From positions 3,164,501-3,228,500 of the forward strand of contig NC_059548.1 in NCBI RefSeq assembly GCF_905220415.1: a DNA stretch of 64,000 nucleotides. The letters run 5' to 3'. This document shows positions 23,699 through 34,300 of the stretch, piece by piece. This stretch comes from Colias croceus. Taxonomy: Eukaryota > Arthropoda > Insecta > Lepidoptera > Pieridae. The notes beneath the pieces were generated by a model, which did no database searches, had not been told where the DNA came from, and was given only the letters and a program-made list of their open reading frames with translations. How positions within the stretch are numbered: the stretch's first letter is position 1; each line of letters starts with the position of its first letter. A program made the position numbers and the translations under genes.

Positions 23699-24221
23699 GG
23701 GTTCATACGCACTATGCGGGTAGCCGCATTGCGGCTAGCCGTCCGGCTGACCGCAAGCACAATTATGTACGTAATATTCATTTCTATGCGCACTGCGATG
23801 CGGCTACCCGCAGACCGCTCCGGTTGCTCGGAGAGCTGCGGCCCGAGTGACGGCCAGCCGGACGGTTGCTATACGCACTGTGCGGTTCAGTGTGCGGCTG
23901 CCCGCAATTGAGTGAGTGTGTGCACGTGGTTGCAAAATGCTTGCTCTCATCTCGTGTTTGCAAATAAGGATGCACCCAGTACTTCTTTCTTTGCTTTTCT
24001 TCTTTACGTGACGTGTGTAAATGTAGTAAATTGCTGCAACTTCTTCCACTTCCATCTTTGAAATGGATCGACAGGACCGCAAATCGCAACGGTTCTTCAA
24101 CCGCACTATGCGGGTAACCGCATTGCGGGTAGCCGTCCGGCTGGCCGCATTCGCAACCGCATCCTGCGGTCAGCCGGACGGCTACCCGCAATGCGGCTAC
24201 CCGCATAGTGCGTATGAACCC
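23699..24221. mobile_element. PIF/Harbinger-like element, copy 1 of tandem pair
   Basis: A 523-bp GC-rich element with long inverted ends (gggttcatacgcactatgcg and the reverse complement, extending some 55-60 bp). It is preceded by TAA (23696-23698) and followed by CTA (24222-24224). Subterminal copies of the end motif occur inside, including a 41-bp inverted pair at the right end. On the minus strand around 24010-23960 the reading KQRKKYWVHPYLQTR resembles the N-terminal part of insect Harbinger transposases, so this looks like an internally deleted derivative of an autonomous element. It cannot move itself. Confidence 0.8.
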
Positions 24222-24224
24222 CTA

Positions 24225-24747
24225 GGGTTCATACGCACTATGCGGGTAGCCGCGTTGCGGGTAGCCGTCCGGCTGACCGCAAGCACAATTATGTACGTAA
24301 TATTCATTTCTATGCGCACTGCGATGCGGCTACCCGCAGACCGCTCCGGTTGCTCGGAGAGCTGCGGCCCGAGTGACGGCCAGCCGGACGGTTGCTATAC
24401 GCACTGTGCGGTTCAGTCTGCGGCTGCCCGCCATTGAGTGAGTGTGTGCACGTGGTTGCAAAATGCTTGCTCTCATCTCGTGTTTGCAAATAAGGATGCA
24501 CCCAGTACTTCTTTCTTTGCTTTTCTTCTATACGTAACGTGTGTAAATGTAGTAAATAGCTGCAACTTCTTCCATTTCCATCTTTGAAATGGATCGACAT
24601 GACCGCAAATCGCAACGGTTCTTCAACCGCACTATGCGGGTAGCCGCATTGCGGGTAGCCGTCCGGCTGGCCGCATTCGCAACCACATCCTGCGGTCAGC
24701 CGGACGGCTACCCGCAATGCGGCTACCCGCATAGTGCGAATGAACCC
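24225..24747. mobile_element. PIF/Harbinger-like element, copy 2 of tandem pair
   Basis: Same length (523 bp) and orientation as the copy at 23699-24221; by eye about a dozen substitutions and no indel separate them (roughly 98% identical). It starts right after CTA (24222-24224) and is followed by TAA (24748-24750). It keeps the same minus-strand KYWVHPYLQTR remnant. The outermost flanks of the pair are both TAA, fitting insertion of one unit at the target site of the other, or insertion of a pre-formed dimer. Confidence 0.8.
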
Positions 24748-24750
24748 TAA

Positions 24751-26606
24751 CTCGTAGGAGTGGAAGTACCAATCATAAACCAGATAAGAATTTATCTAGA
24801 TTAGACTCGCCTGAGGTCTATACCTAGGTCTATCCTATTTCCTAGGATTCTATACACTGTTCAACTGTTCATCATTCCCTATGCAACGAAATGATTTTTT
24901 TAAGGAGGAGTAAATTCCATTGTACCTTAAAGAATTGATTGAAGAACAAGAAACCTCTTATTTGTCACCATTTAACCTGTACCAGAAAAGACTAAATCCT
25001 AAAACTTTTCATCCTAAACTTAAAGAGTTTTAATCCTAAAACTTTTCACAAACATCTGGTATTTATTTTGCCTGAGCTACCATATCATTATATAAATACA
25101 TGTTCAAATACAACCTGCAAAATTTCATCTCATTAGTAACAATAAAGGGTTGTTATTTCAAAAGGTCGGGTATAAACAACAGAGCCAAAACTTCTATAAT
25201 TACGAGGAAATTGATAACCTAATTATTATCTAGATGGAATTCTGACAGTAAATTCCGAAACAACGCACGCACAAGTAAAATTACGAAGCACACATTCAAG
25301 TTTGTATCCAGTAAATCATAAACTTATTCCCAAGTTCTTGGGATATTGCGGTTTATCTTAAACTTCTTGAGGAATTTTTTACCATTAATATAATTAGGCA
25401 AAGTTTCAAGAGCGGAAGTTCACCCGGGGAAAATTATACTAATTTTATTTAGGGTGATGTTAATAATAAGTTGTGTAATATGTTTGCTGTTGCGACTAAA
25501 TTACGGTGCTCTGAAAATGCCAAATGGCTTGTGGCACGTGGCTTTGTCTTAATTATATCACATCAATATTAAGTAACGTTTATCATTAAAAATTATTTTT
25601 ATTGCAGATTTGACCATCAGGATTTTGAAAGAAATGGGAATTTAATAAATAACTCGTTCTTTTCAATACGATGAAAATTTGTTAGTAAATTGTTAATGTT
25701 ATTTCTAATCTTTATTTGCAACATAATCTGGCAGTTTGGTATCTTCTCCTGGACATGTTTCACCTTATTCATAGCAAAAGCTTGAATGTTACGCTAAAAT
25801 AGTGTATCTGAAATCCTCGTTGGGGAAAATATTTGTACTAGATGGAAACCCAACTCATCATCTCATTTTAAAATTTAAAAAGTTCAAATTTTTAATTAAA
25901 AGACTTAACGTGCTTCGAAACGGCTTCAATTAAAACTATTTCTTTGCATTGAAGTGAATATAAATGTCCATAGGTCAGTATTTAAATAATTGGAATTTAA
26001 TTCTAGTAAAAAATATCTCAGAAAAATTTTATGCCAAAAACAGGGAATGGCGAATACGTGGTAGGATTTCATTCAAATACATTAAAGTTATAATTTGTAA
26101 TGATTTCATTTTATGTATTCATGCAACATTAGTTTTGTAAATGAAAAATAAATTATAAAATTTGCTGGTAGTAACTTAGGCCCCGGAACCACAGACACAA
26201 TAGAAAATCTAATGTGTCTGGGACCGATCGGGCCGCTTGGGGCTCAATGGGTTAACTAGACCTTTTACTAAACATATTATGCCTTAAAGAAGGGAAGTAC
26301 CTAAGTAAAAAAAGTTAATTAGTTGTGATCTGTGGAAGAACGAATACCTACATGATAATTTTTTAAAAGACAATGAACACGTTTATTTAATTCTCTTTTG
26401 TAATAATTCTTTAATATTTCTCACGCATCAAAATTATTTCGATTAAATGAGTTTCACGAATTTCAATACCATTTATTAATAACTGTGGAAATTGTATCGA
26501 GTTTTCCCAGAACACTGTTATATGAACTCTTTGTCTTTCGTTTCATGAAATTGACGTACGAGTTATGAAAAATGTGTTTATTTATAATTTGTTTATAATC
26601 CATACT
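24751..26606. other. Intergenic DNA, nothing recognised
   Basis: No gene or element end supported, apart from the 23-bp shared repeat fragment at 24791-24813 and a small hairpin at about 26188-26221. Confidence 0.45.
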
Positions 26607-26789
26607 TCCATACTAATATTATAAATGCGAAAGTAACTCTGTCTGTCTGTCTGTTACTCAATCACGCCTAAACTACTGAACCAATTTGCATGAAATTTGG
26701 TATGGAGATATTTTGATACCCGAGAAAGGACATAGGCTACTTTTTATTGCGAAATATGTACCACGGGCGAAGCCGGGGCGGACCGCTAG
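26607..26789 (+). mobile_element. Non-autonomous Helitron, first of tandem pair
   Basis: Starts with TC (tccatactaatattataaa), contains a (ctgt)n tract at about 26641-26653 and gaaccaatttgcatgaaatt, and ends with the hairpin cgggcgaagccggggcggac followed by gctagt. It is directly followed by a second copy. Confidence 0.8.
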
Positions 26790-26966
26790 TATTATTATAA
26801 ATGCGAAAGTAACTCTGCCTGTCTGTCTGTCTGTTATTCAATCACGCCTAAACTACTGAACCAATTTGCATGAAATTTGGTATGGAGATATTTTGATACC
26901 CGAGAAAGGACATAGGCCTTTTATTGCGAAATATGTACCACCGGCGAAGCCGGGGCGGACCACTAG
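26790..26966 (+). mobile_element. Non-autonomous Helitron, second of tandem pair
   Basis: Joined head to tail with the preceding copy: directly after ctag comes tattattataaatgcgaaag, lacking the first few bases of the usual 5' end. It also has a small deletion (acataggccttttattg versus acataggctactttttattg) and ends in cactag. It is otherwise almost identical to its neighbour. Confidence 0.8.
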
Positions 26967-27740
26967 TAAAATATATATATTTAATTGATTTGTCATCATT
27001 TTAAAATTCATTCATTCATTGTATTTTTAATGTATGGGTTTTAAAAAAGCCGTATGTTCGGTTCCTACTAGAGTCTGATTGTTCGATGTAACACGGAAGG
27101 ATGACCTTTTTTCCTGCAAAAGTAATACCTAACAGTAAAACAGACAGATTTATGAAGATCTTTTGCACGTCTCTAACGAAATATATGGATAAAAATAGTT
27201 GCTGATAGCTATCCTTAATGTATATTGTATCTACGAGACAAAAAATGATGTCACCTGAAACAGAACAAAAAATTAGGAAGTCTCATATAAGATTAAATCA
27301 TATAGCCAAAAATATGTTAGAAAAATTAATTTTTATAAAACTATTAAAGATTTAATCCAAATCGCCAAAAAATATTCGAAAATATAATTTTTATAATATC
27401 TACTATCAAGGCAGATGGCCAAAAAAAAATAATCGAAAGAAAAAGATAAATGAAGTGTAATTGAAGCACTTGGCACTAAGAGTGGAACTCGCCCGAGGGT
27501 TGCATCGTTAAGTCCAAACACGTGTCTAACAAGAGGGAAATCTTTTTTACATTTCACTAGTGACTAGACACTTTACAATCTCTACTCTTTCTCTATATAT
27601 TTGCGTATGAGTTATTATCTACCAATGGTAGTACTAGGTGATCTTCTAGCAGGTAGGTGATGCATTTAATCAAGTCAAGAGTTTTTTTATGCTTAATCTG
27701 GAATACATTTATGCGTAAACAGTATGAGTATTATCCTACT
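26967..27740. other. Intergenic DNA, nothing recognised
   Basis: AT-rich sequence between Helitrons with no supported feature. Confidence 0.45.
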
Positions 27741-27961
27741 TCCTACTAATATTATAAATGCGAAAGTTTGTATGGATGTATGGATGTTTGTTACTCTTTC
27801 ACGTAAAAACTGCTGAACCGATTACAATGAAATTTAGTACACATATACAGGGTAACTTGGATTAACACATAGGATAGTTTTTATCCCGGAAATCCCACGG
27901 GAACGGGAACTATGCGGGTTTTCCTTTGCAAACGCGGGCGAAGCCGCGGGCGGAAATCTAG
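27741..27961 (+). mobile_element. Non-autonomous Helitron, ggaaatCTAGT family
   Basis: A complete 221-bp copy from tcctactaatattataaatg to gcgggcgaagccgcgggcgg plus aaatctag. It nearly matches 8060-8282 and is related to 43551-43775 and 59296-59461. No coding capacity. Confidence 0.8.
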
Positions 27962-29540
27962 TAATAAACTACATTAATGACAGTACTAAATGATCTATAA
28001 GTAAGCAGGTGCTGTTATATCAAGTCAAGAGTTTATTTGTAAACTTTTTGGAAATTGTGTCTTTCTCGCAATAAAAATATACCTAAGTACTTTATTTGTG
28101 GGAGGCTCGGAGCTACCTATATTTTTAATGGGCAAAGTTTCTAATACAATGAAGAAGAAGAAAGTGGATATAATTATTTGTAATTTTGTTAAAAATCATG
28201 TAAAGCGACATAACAGTATTTCATAATATTGTTTTCGTTAATCCCTAATAATCCCTAAATGCATAAAGTTTCATTTGCAATGCATAAAGCTCTATTTATA
28301 TCTATTTGATTCGATCCTGTACAAACAAAGGTACATTATGTAACGTAGGAGGGAGGCGTGTAAACAAAAAATGTCCACAAAGACTGGCCGCGTTTATTTT
28401 ACGATTCTTATCTCGGAGCCTAACATTGTCAGTAATATGAGGTTGGAGTATCCTTATCTAAATATTAGCTACTGTTTATCTTTGTCCGTTTATATTTCAC
28501 CAGAGACATTTGATGTACTATCGGTTGTAAGGGATTTCTTTGGTGGGTATTAGGCGGTATATTTCGATAGGGAAGAGGCTTTATTTAATTATGTACTATA
28601 TCACCATCGTGAATGTAACCAGATTATAAAAGTTCTTCCTATACTAGTTGAACAATAAAGCGCTCGGATATCTACGGACTCAACCCTTTTACTGAAGTGG
28701 GTGATCGGGAAAAACTAACAGTATGACGTAATAATGCAAACGTTACAAATGACTGAAAAATAATACATGCCATTTCAGCTGAAGTGTGTTTCAGTGTAAT
28801 TAAAGCATAATTTAAATGCCATAATTCAAAATAGCTCTAATACATTAAATTAAAAATTACTGGGTTCAAGCTCTATACTTGGAAATATTCACAAAAATCT
28901 AATTTGGTTTTAAGTGTTCATAAAATATTGGAGATGTTTTTATAGGTCGAGCTTCTCTAGTTTTGATTATTAACATTTTCATATTAAATCTATAAAGTGA
29001 GCGTTGGCGTTCAGAACCAATTTCAAAAATAAATATATTACTTAGTTTATAAACTTATAAAGGTTTTTAAATTGGACCTTTTAGTAGGTTATTAAAAATG
29101 AGAGAAATTCTCAAAATTAAAATTATTGTAGGTATTATTTCTTGATTCCAAACAATTTATTTATTTAACAGCTATAGTTTGACAGCAGAAATATTCTTGC
29201 AGGATTGAAAAATATTAGCGAACCGAGGTAAAGAGCAATTAATATACTATTTTCGGTAATACAAATCGAAGTTCTAACGCAATCATAATATCTTTCGTAG
29301 ATCACACGCTTGTAACGTGCATGCAATTTTTGTAAATCCCTGCATCCAATCCGATGCCTCTCTTTGAGCCGTTCCGCCAAATACGCTGGTACACGAACTT
29401 AATACTGTTTATTTTGTATTTGCAGGTGGAACACGCGTCTGAATTAATTACTATTGATTTTGTCTATGAGTAACAATGTTGCAAAACACATTCGTTTTAT
29501 CAATTAATGTTAAGCATAGAGTGTCAAACAGGTTAAACCG
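27962..29540. other. Intergenic DNA, nothing recognised
   Basis: No gene or element end supported. A 60-codon frame at 28371-28553 (+) and a 71-codon frame at 29165-29380 (-) show no recognised similarity. Confidence 0.45.
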
Positions 29541-29696
29541 GCTACTCACGTACCTGCTGCAGGGGCAATATTGAAAAAATCTCGGTGGGTGGTCGGTGCA
29601 ATTTCAGTTGATCTCTAAATTGCCCCTGCTTGCCTATACACATCACAATTAAGATTCCAATTCCAATATTGCCCCTGCGGCAGGTAATTGAGTAAC
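29541..29696. mobile_element. MITE with acctgc-gcaggggcaatattg ends
   Basis: About 156 bp with inverted ends of some 30 bp: tacctgctgcaggggcaata on the left and its near reverse complement, tattgcccctgcggcaggta, on the right. An extra inner copy, aaattgcccctgc, sits at about 29617-29629. The target-site duplication is not clear. No coding capacity. Confidence 0.6.
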
Positions 29697-31123
29697 TTGA
29701 ATTAAGTTTTCTAAGATTGTCCAAATCAAAGGATACATGGAACGCAATTCTTAGAAGCATAAGGAGAGGAAGAAATATACCAAATATAGGTAATAATATA
29801 AATTCACGATTACTAGCCAGTGTAGTGGAAAATTATCTAAACCTTCATGGAAAGAATATTAAACTATTGTAATTTATTTAGTACCTAGCATAATTTAGTA
29901 GCAAAAGAATTAATAAATGTTTCCATAAATCTTTTTAATCATTCTTTCAATGTAACCAGTTTTGTATTAACTCTGGTTTCGTACCTCCCCTTAAAGAGTA
30001 TAACGTATTTAATATATCAGTGACAAATAAACGAAAATATTTATTTTATTCAGGAAACCTAAACGTTTTAACGATGTAAATTTGTCAATTCAACTGTGTT
30101 TTTCGCAGCCTTCTATTTACATATTATGAAATAAGAAAACTGTATTATTTAAATAATTGAAGTAGGTAGTAACCTACACAATACACAAGAGCAACTTATT
30201 AAAAATAAATTAATCAAAAGCAAAGCAAAGCAAAAATCGAATTAGTTCCATGAATATCGTGCAAGAGTTCCATAAATCTTAATTCTGGGACTCCGTAAAT
30301 ATACGGGATAGGCTAGGTACCCCAAGCGTTTGCCGTAAATCTCAACGAGGTGGCTGTGATGTATTCACGACATTAACGAAATTACGTGGCCCACCGTGTG
30401 GGACTTAACTGGATGCATGTAGTTCAGTGTTTCTTTTGAGTGCAGATTGATACGTAGTTAAGTAGTTAGTACGGACAGTTAAGACATAGTAGTAAGTAGT
30501 TACAGACATTGCAAGATCATTCTTCCTATCAAAGCCACACACATGAGTGGTGTTTTTTTTACCAAAAGTAACATTTAAATTGCATAATCCTAGTATTAAC
30601 ATGAGTCCTCTTGGATGGTCCAGGGTATTATGAAGATTGTATAACCAACATAAGAGTATTTTATTCCATAAATAGTCTTTTCATTGCTTAATTTTATTTT
30701 GATGTTTTCACACAAAAATTATTACCTTATCTGAACTGACAGCATGCTACTTGTTAATTTAATGGACAAATGACGGAATATAGACGGAACCATAGGACGG
30801 AACACTGTCAATATTCGAATGAATGGGACTCTGTCTGAAGTTGAATCTCAAATAAGGGTCATCCAACTTCCAGTTTTCACGTAGCTGTGATACGTCGATG
30901 AGTTAATTAACAATTTTCACTCGGCCTTGCTCTAGGTGGCTTACTGTTATTAAATTATGAAAGTTAATTATTTACTCTTAAGTATAAAATGGCTAAATAT
31001 TGCCAAATGAATTGGCATTGGAAAACTCAAACGTACCATAATATTACATCATCGAGCAATCCACACCTACTAGATCGTTGACTTGTCAAATTAATTAGAT
31101 TGTTTTTGAGCGTTAAGGAGTAT
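29697..31123. other. Intergenic DNA, nothing recognised
   Basis: No gene, RNA or mobile-element end supported. Confidence 0.45.
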
Positions 31124-31126
31124 TAA

Positions 31127-31329
31127 GGCTGGTTGCAGAGCTTGACCGACCCTCAGTGCGTACGTCGGTCGCGCTTGACATATGTATGGAAATTTATAAA
31201 ACCGTTCATAGCTAGACCGACCATACGCACGCGTATTGTCATGCGTATTAGTGTCATAGTCATACAATTGATGCGTATTGTCAAGACCGACGGTACGCAC
31301 TGACGGTCGGTCAAGCTCTGCAACCAGCC
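31127..31329. mobile_element. MITE, TAA target site, ggctggttgcagag ends
   Basis: A 203-bp element whose inverted ends run about 45 bp (ggctggttgcagagcttgac on the left, the reverse complement gtcaagctctgcaaccagcc on the right, with the tcagtgcgtac motif inside both). TAA flanks it at 31124-31126 and 31330-31332. End structure and target site fit PIF/Harbinger. No coding capacity. Confidence 0.75.
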
Positions 31330-31332
31330 TAA

Positions 31333-34300
31333 AAGAGTGGTCACAATCAACATCTTATCAGGTTAACTGAACTGCGAATTCGATTAAAAGTAGTTAACTA
31401 GATATTATTTTCGCTTATATCTTACTGAACTTAAGGTGACAAAGAAGGTTTAATTAAGGAAAGTTTAAGAATTTATCTATAAATAATTTCACGAAATAAA
31501 AATACATCACATCGAAAGTGATGAAAAAAAGTAATACATAAAGTACTTATTAAATCATCTTATATTTCATTACAGCTACGACTTCGCTTAAATGCACCTT
31601 TGATCACATTTTTATAACGATATTTATAAGAGGGGCGCTCTCTAAAATCGTTTTATTTACAAAACGTCATGGTAAAAGTGCCGACACAGGTGGTTTTAGC
31701 TTGAGGCCATTTTGAGTGTCCCGAAGGTATAAAAAGTGCAAGTTTATTACATTATGATAACAGAATTTTCCGCGCTTGCAAGAAACGATAAAAATATGCG
31801 ATGTTTAAACGGTTTCTGGATATGTGGGTGCGTTTGGGGTACTTACATCTTTATTTGTACGTATTATATACGTTTCCTTGTGTAAATGGTATAAATAATA
31901 ACAACATGAAACATAATGTTTTTATATTTTGAAAATTTGCGTTGTATGTGTGTTTTATGAATTAAAATTAACCTGTTTTTCTCATGAGTAATAAGGCGTT
32001 TAATTTACATACTGTTGATGTTACATATAAATATATTATAAACAATTAAATACTAAAATATAAAAATTAAATTCAATATGAAATCCATTGACATAAATAA
32101 AGATATAAATAAAATAAAGACCCATCGGATATTTTGCTTTCATAAAGTTAAGGGGTCGACATGAAAGCATTCGCAAATACCTGCAGCGTATTAAGTTGTA
32201 AAATTGAAAACACCGTTCGATGGTCTCGCAAAGTAATCAAATCGAGCGGAGGGTATGAAATTATTTTCATTTAACACCCTATAGGCTATATCAATTCATG
32301 TGTATAGCTTTATAATGTATAGACGTATGTAATATGATTATGTAATATGAATGATTAGTAAATTGAGAGGAATCGTTCCTCTCAATTTACTAATTATGCA
32401 AGGGATTTGTCAAAAAATCTTAAAAAATTCATCAAAAAAACGTGTAAATGTATATTCCTAAGCCCGTGTTTCATCCTATCTTCCTAGAAAATCTTAATAT
32501 TTAAAAACAATATTTTTCAACACCGAAAAAATACATACGTACCAAAATATTATGGTTAGAAATATTAATATAACATTTTCTTTTCATTCTTCAATGACAC
32601 AGCGATGTAATCACTTTATCCTCCCTTCTTTTGTTTTGAAGTATTTCTGGGGTTCGCTCTCGATAAAATCGTTTTCCGAGGGCCAGGGTTGATAATCTAT
32701 TTCAGTTTGTACAGACAGAAAGGATTCACCCGATGTATATGTTACCTGGCTAAATGAAACCCTCGTATGTGGATGATATTCTCTGGTAATCCTTATGTAA
32801 TGTTTCATTGGATATTATTATTTTGCCAACTTGTGTTGATGGTTTTAATGTTTGTACTAAATTGAATATCTATTTCATTTTAAAGTGCCTTTGTAAATGC
32901 GAAATATGATTTATCGGAAAAACATTGAGTTTAAATATTTGTTAATTAATAGGCCAGTTTATTTATTTAAAATTTATGAGCGATGAAATTATTTTGTGTT
33001 TAATTGAATTATAACATATAAATATGTACAACTTATAAAGGGAATATATAATTATGTGTCTATAAAAGTGGTTATAATATTATGCTGCTTTTTAATTTGG
33101 TCGGGTTACAATTTACAACAGGGTCGAATAAAGTGGAGACATTTTCTGCGAGTTTCATTTCACGTGTTAGGTGCATTACGTGGTAACTATTTCCTTTTCC
33201 TTGCATTTTGAACGGAGGGAAAAGTAAAATACGTTGGAAGATAATATAAAATAGTCTCAAACCCAGTTTCTTAGCAATTTTATTTACATGTGGCTTGAAA
33301 AAGCTACATATTAAATTTTTTTAGCGTTGCCTTACTGAAATCTTTGAAAATACTATTTAACAATAATTTATTATATATAGAACAAATACGTTACATTTGC
33401 GTTGGCATTTTGAGTCAATAATATTTTAATGTGTATCGATGAAAACTTTTACTCCAAAATAAGAAATTAATATAATATACTAAGTATATTAAGCAAGTAC
33501 CTATTATGTTAGGATAAATTATGCTTGAATTATAAGAAAAATAAATGATATGGTACCTACCTAATATATTATTAGAAGCTATGAATAACATTTTACAGCG
33601 ATATACATAAACTTTCCAAAATGATAAATCACGATACCCCAAAGACGTACCGTTACCACGCAAAAATTTGAAAGTAAAATTGCGCCCAGTCCATTAAAGC
33701 GCTTCTGTAAAAAAATAAAAATTTGAATGAAATTCTCTGCAGTTTGACGGATGCGACAATGACGGGACCTCCAGGGAGGCCGTCAAGTTCGAAGTAAATC
33801 TGTGATATCTCTTATAATGTCTCCCTTGGCGCCCACCGTGCGCGGTGACCGTAAAATTGTAAAAACTACGATAAATCTTCAGCTTACTTTGGTCTTCGGA
33901 GAGTCGGGCTGGTCAACAGGGATAAAGGGAGTAGGGATAACGATGACTGTGCTATTATTATGCTGACGAATTGAGAAGTCTTTATTGACTTTGATAGAAG
34001 TTCTCGATTTAAACAATGGATATTGATTAGTAGATTTGAAGTGAAGTTGAATTAGTTCTTTGGTTGGTTTTTAAATTGCTCTTATTTCTAAAATTTTTAT
34101 AGGTACCGTAACAACGAACATAGAGTAAATAAAATATTAAATTTTATGTGTGATAAAAATATTGTTACACTAAAACAAACCATTTTTTAGCACGTTTTTA
34201 ATACTCTCAAAGCCCTTCTCTCTGTCACTACAACAAAATAAAAACAAAACAAGACCGATTAAGCGATTCAATAAAATTCCATCTTACAAAGAAGAAGTGA

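Noticed and set aside
23784..24206. 140-codon minus-strand frames in each Harbinger copy as genes
   Set aside because: Most of the frame is translated inverted-repeat sequence; only a short internal part looks like a transposase remnant.
26607..26966. Repeated unit as a CRISPR-like or satellite array
   Set aside because: Only two units, each a recognisable Helitron with its own 3' hairpin and CTAG end.
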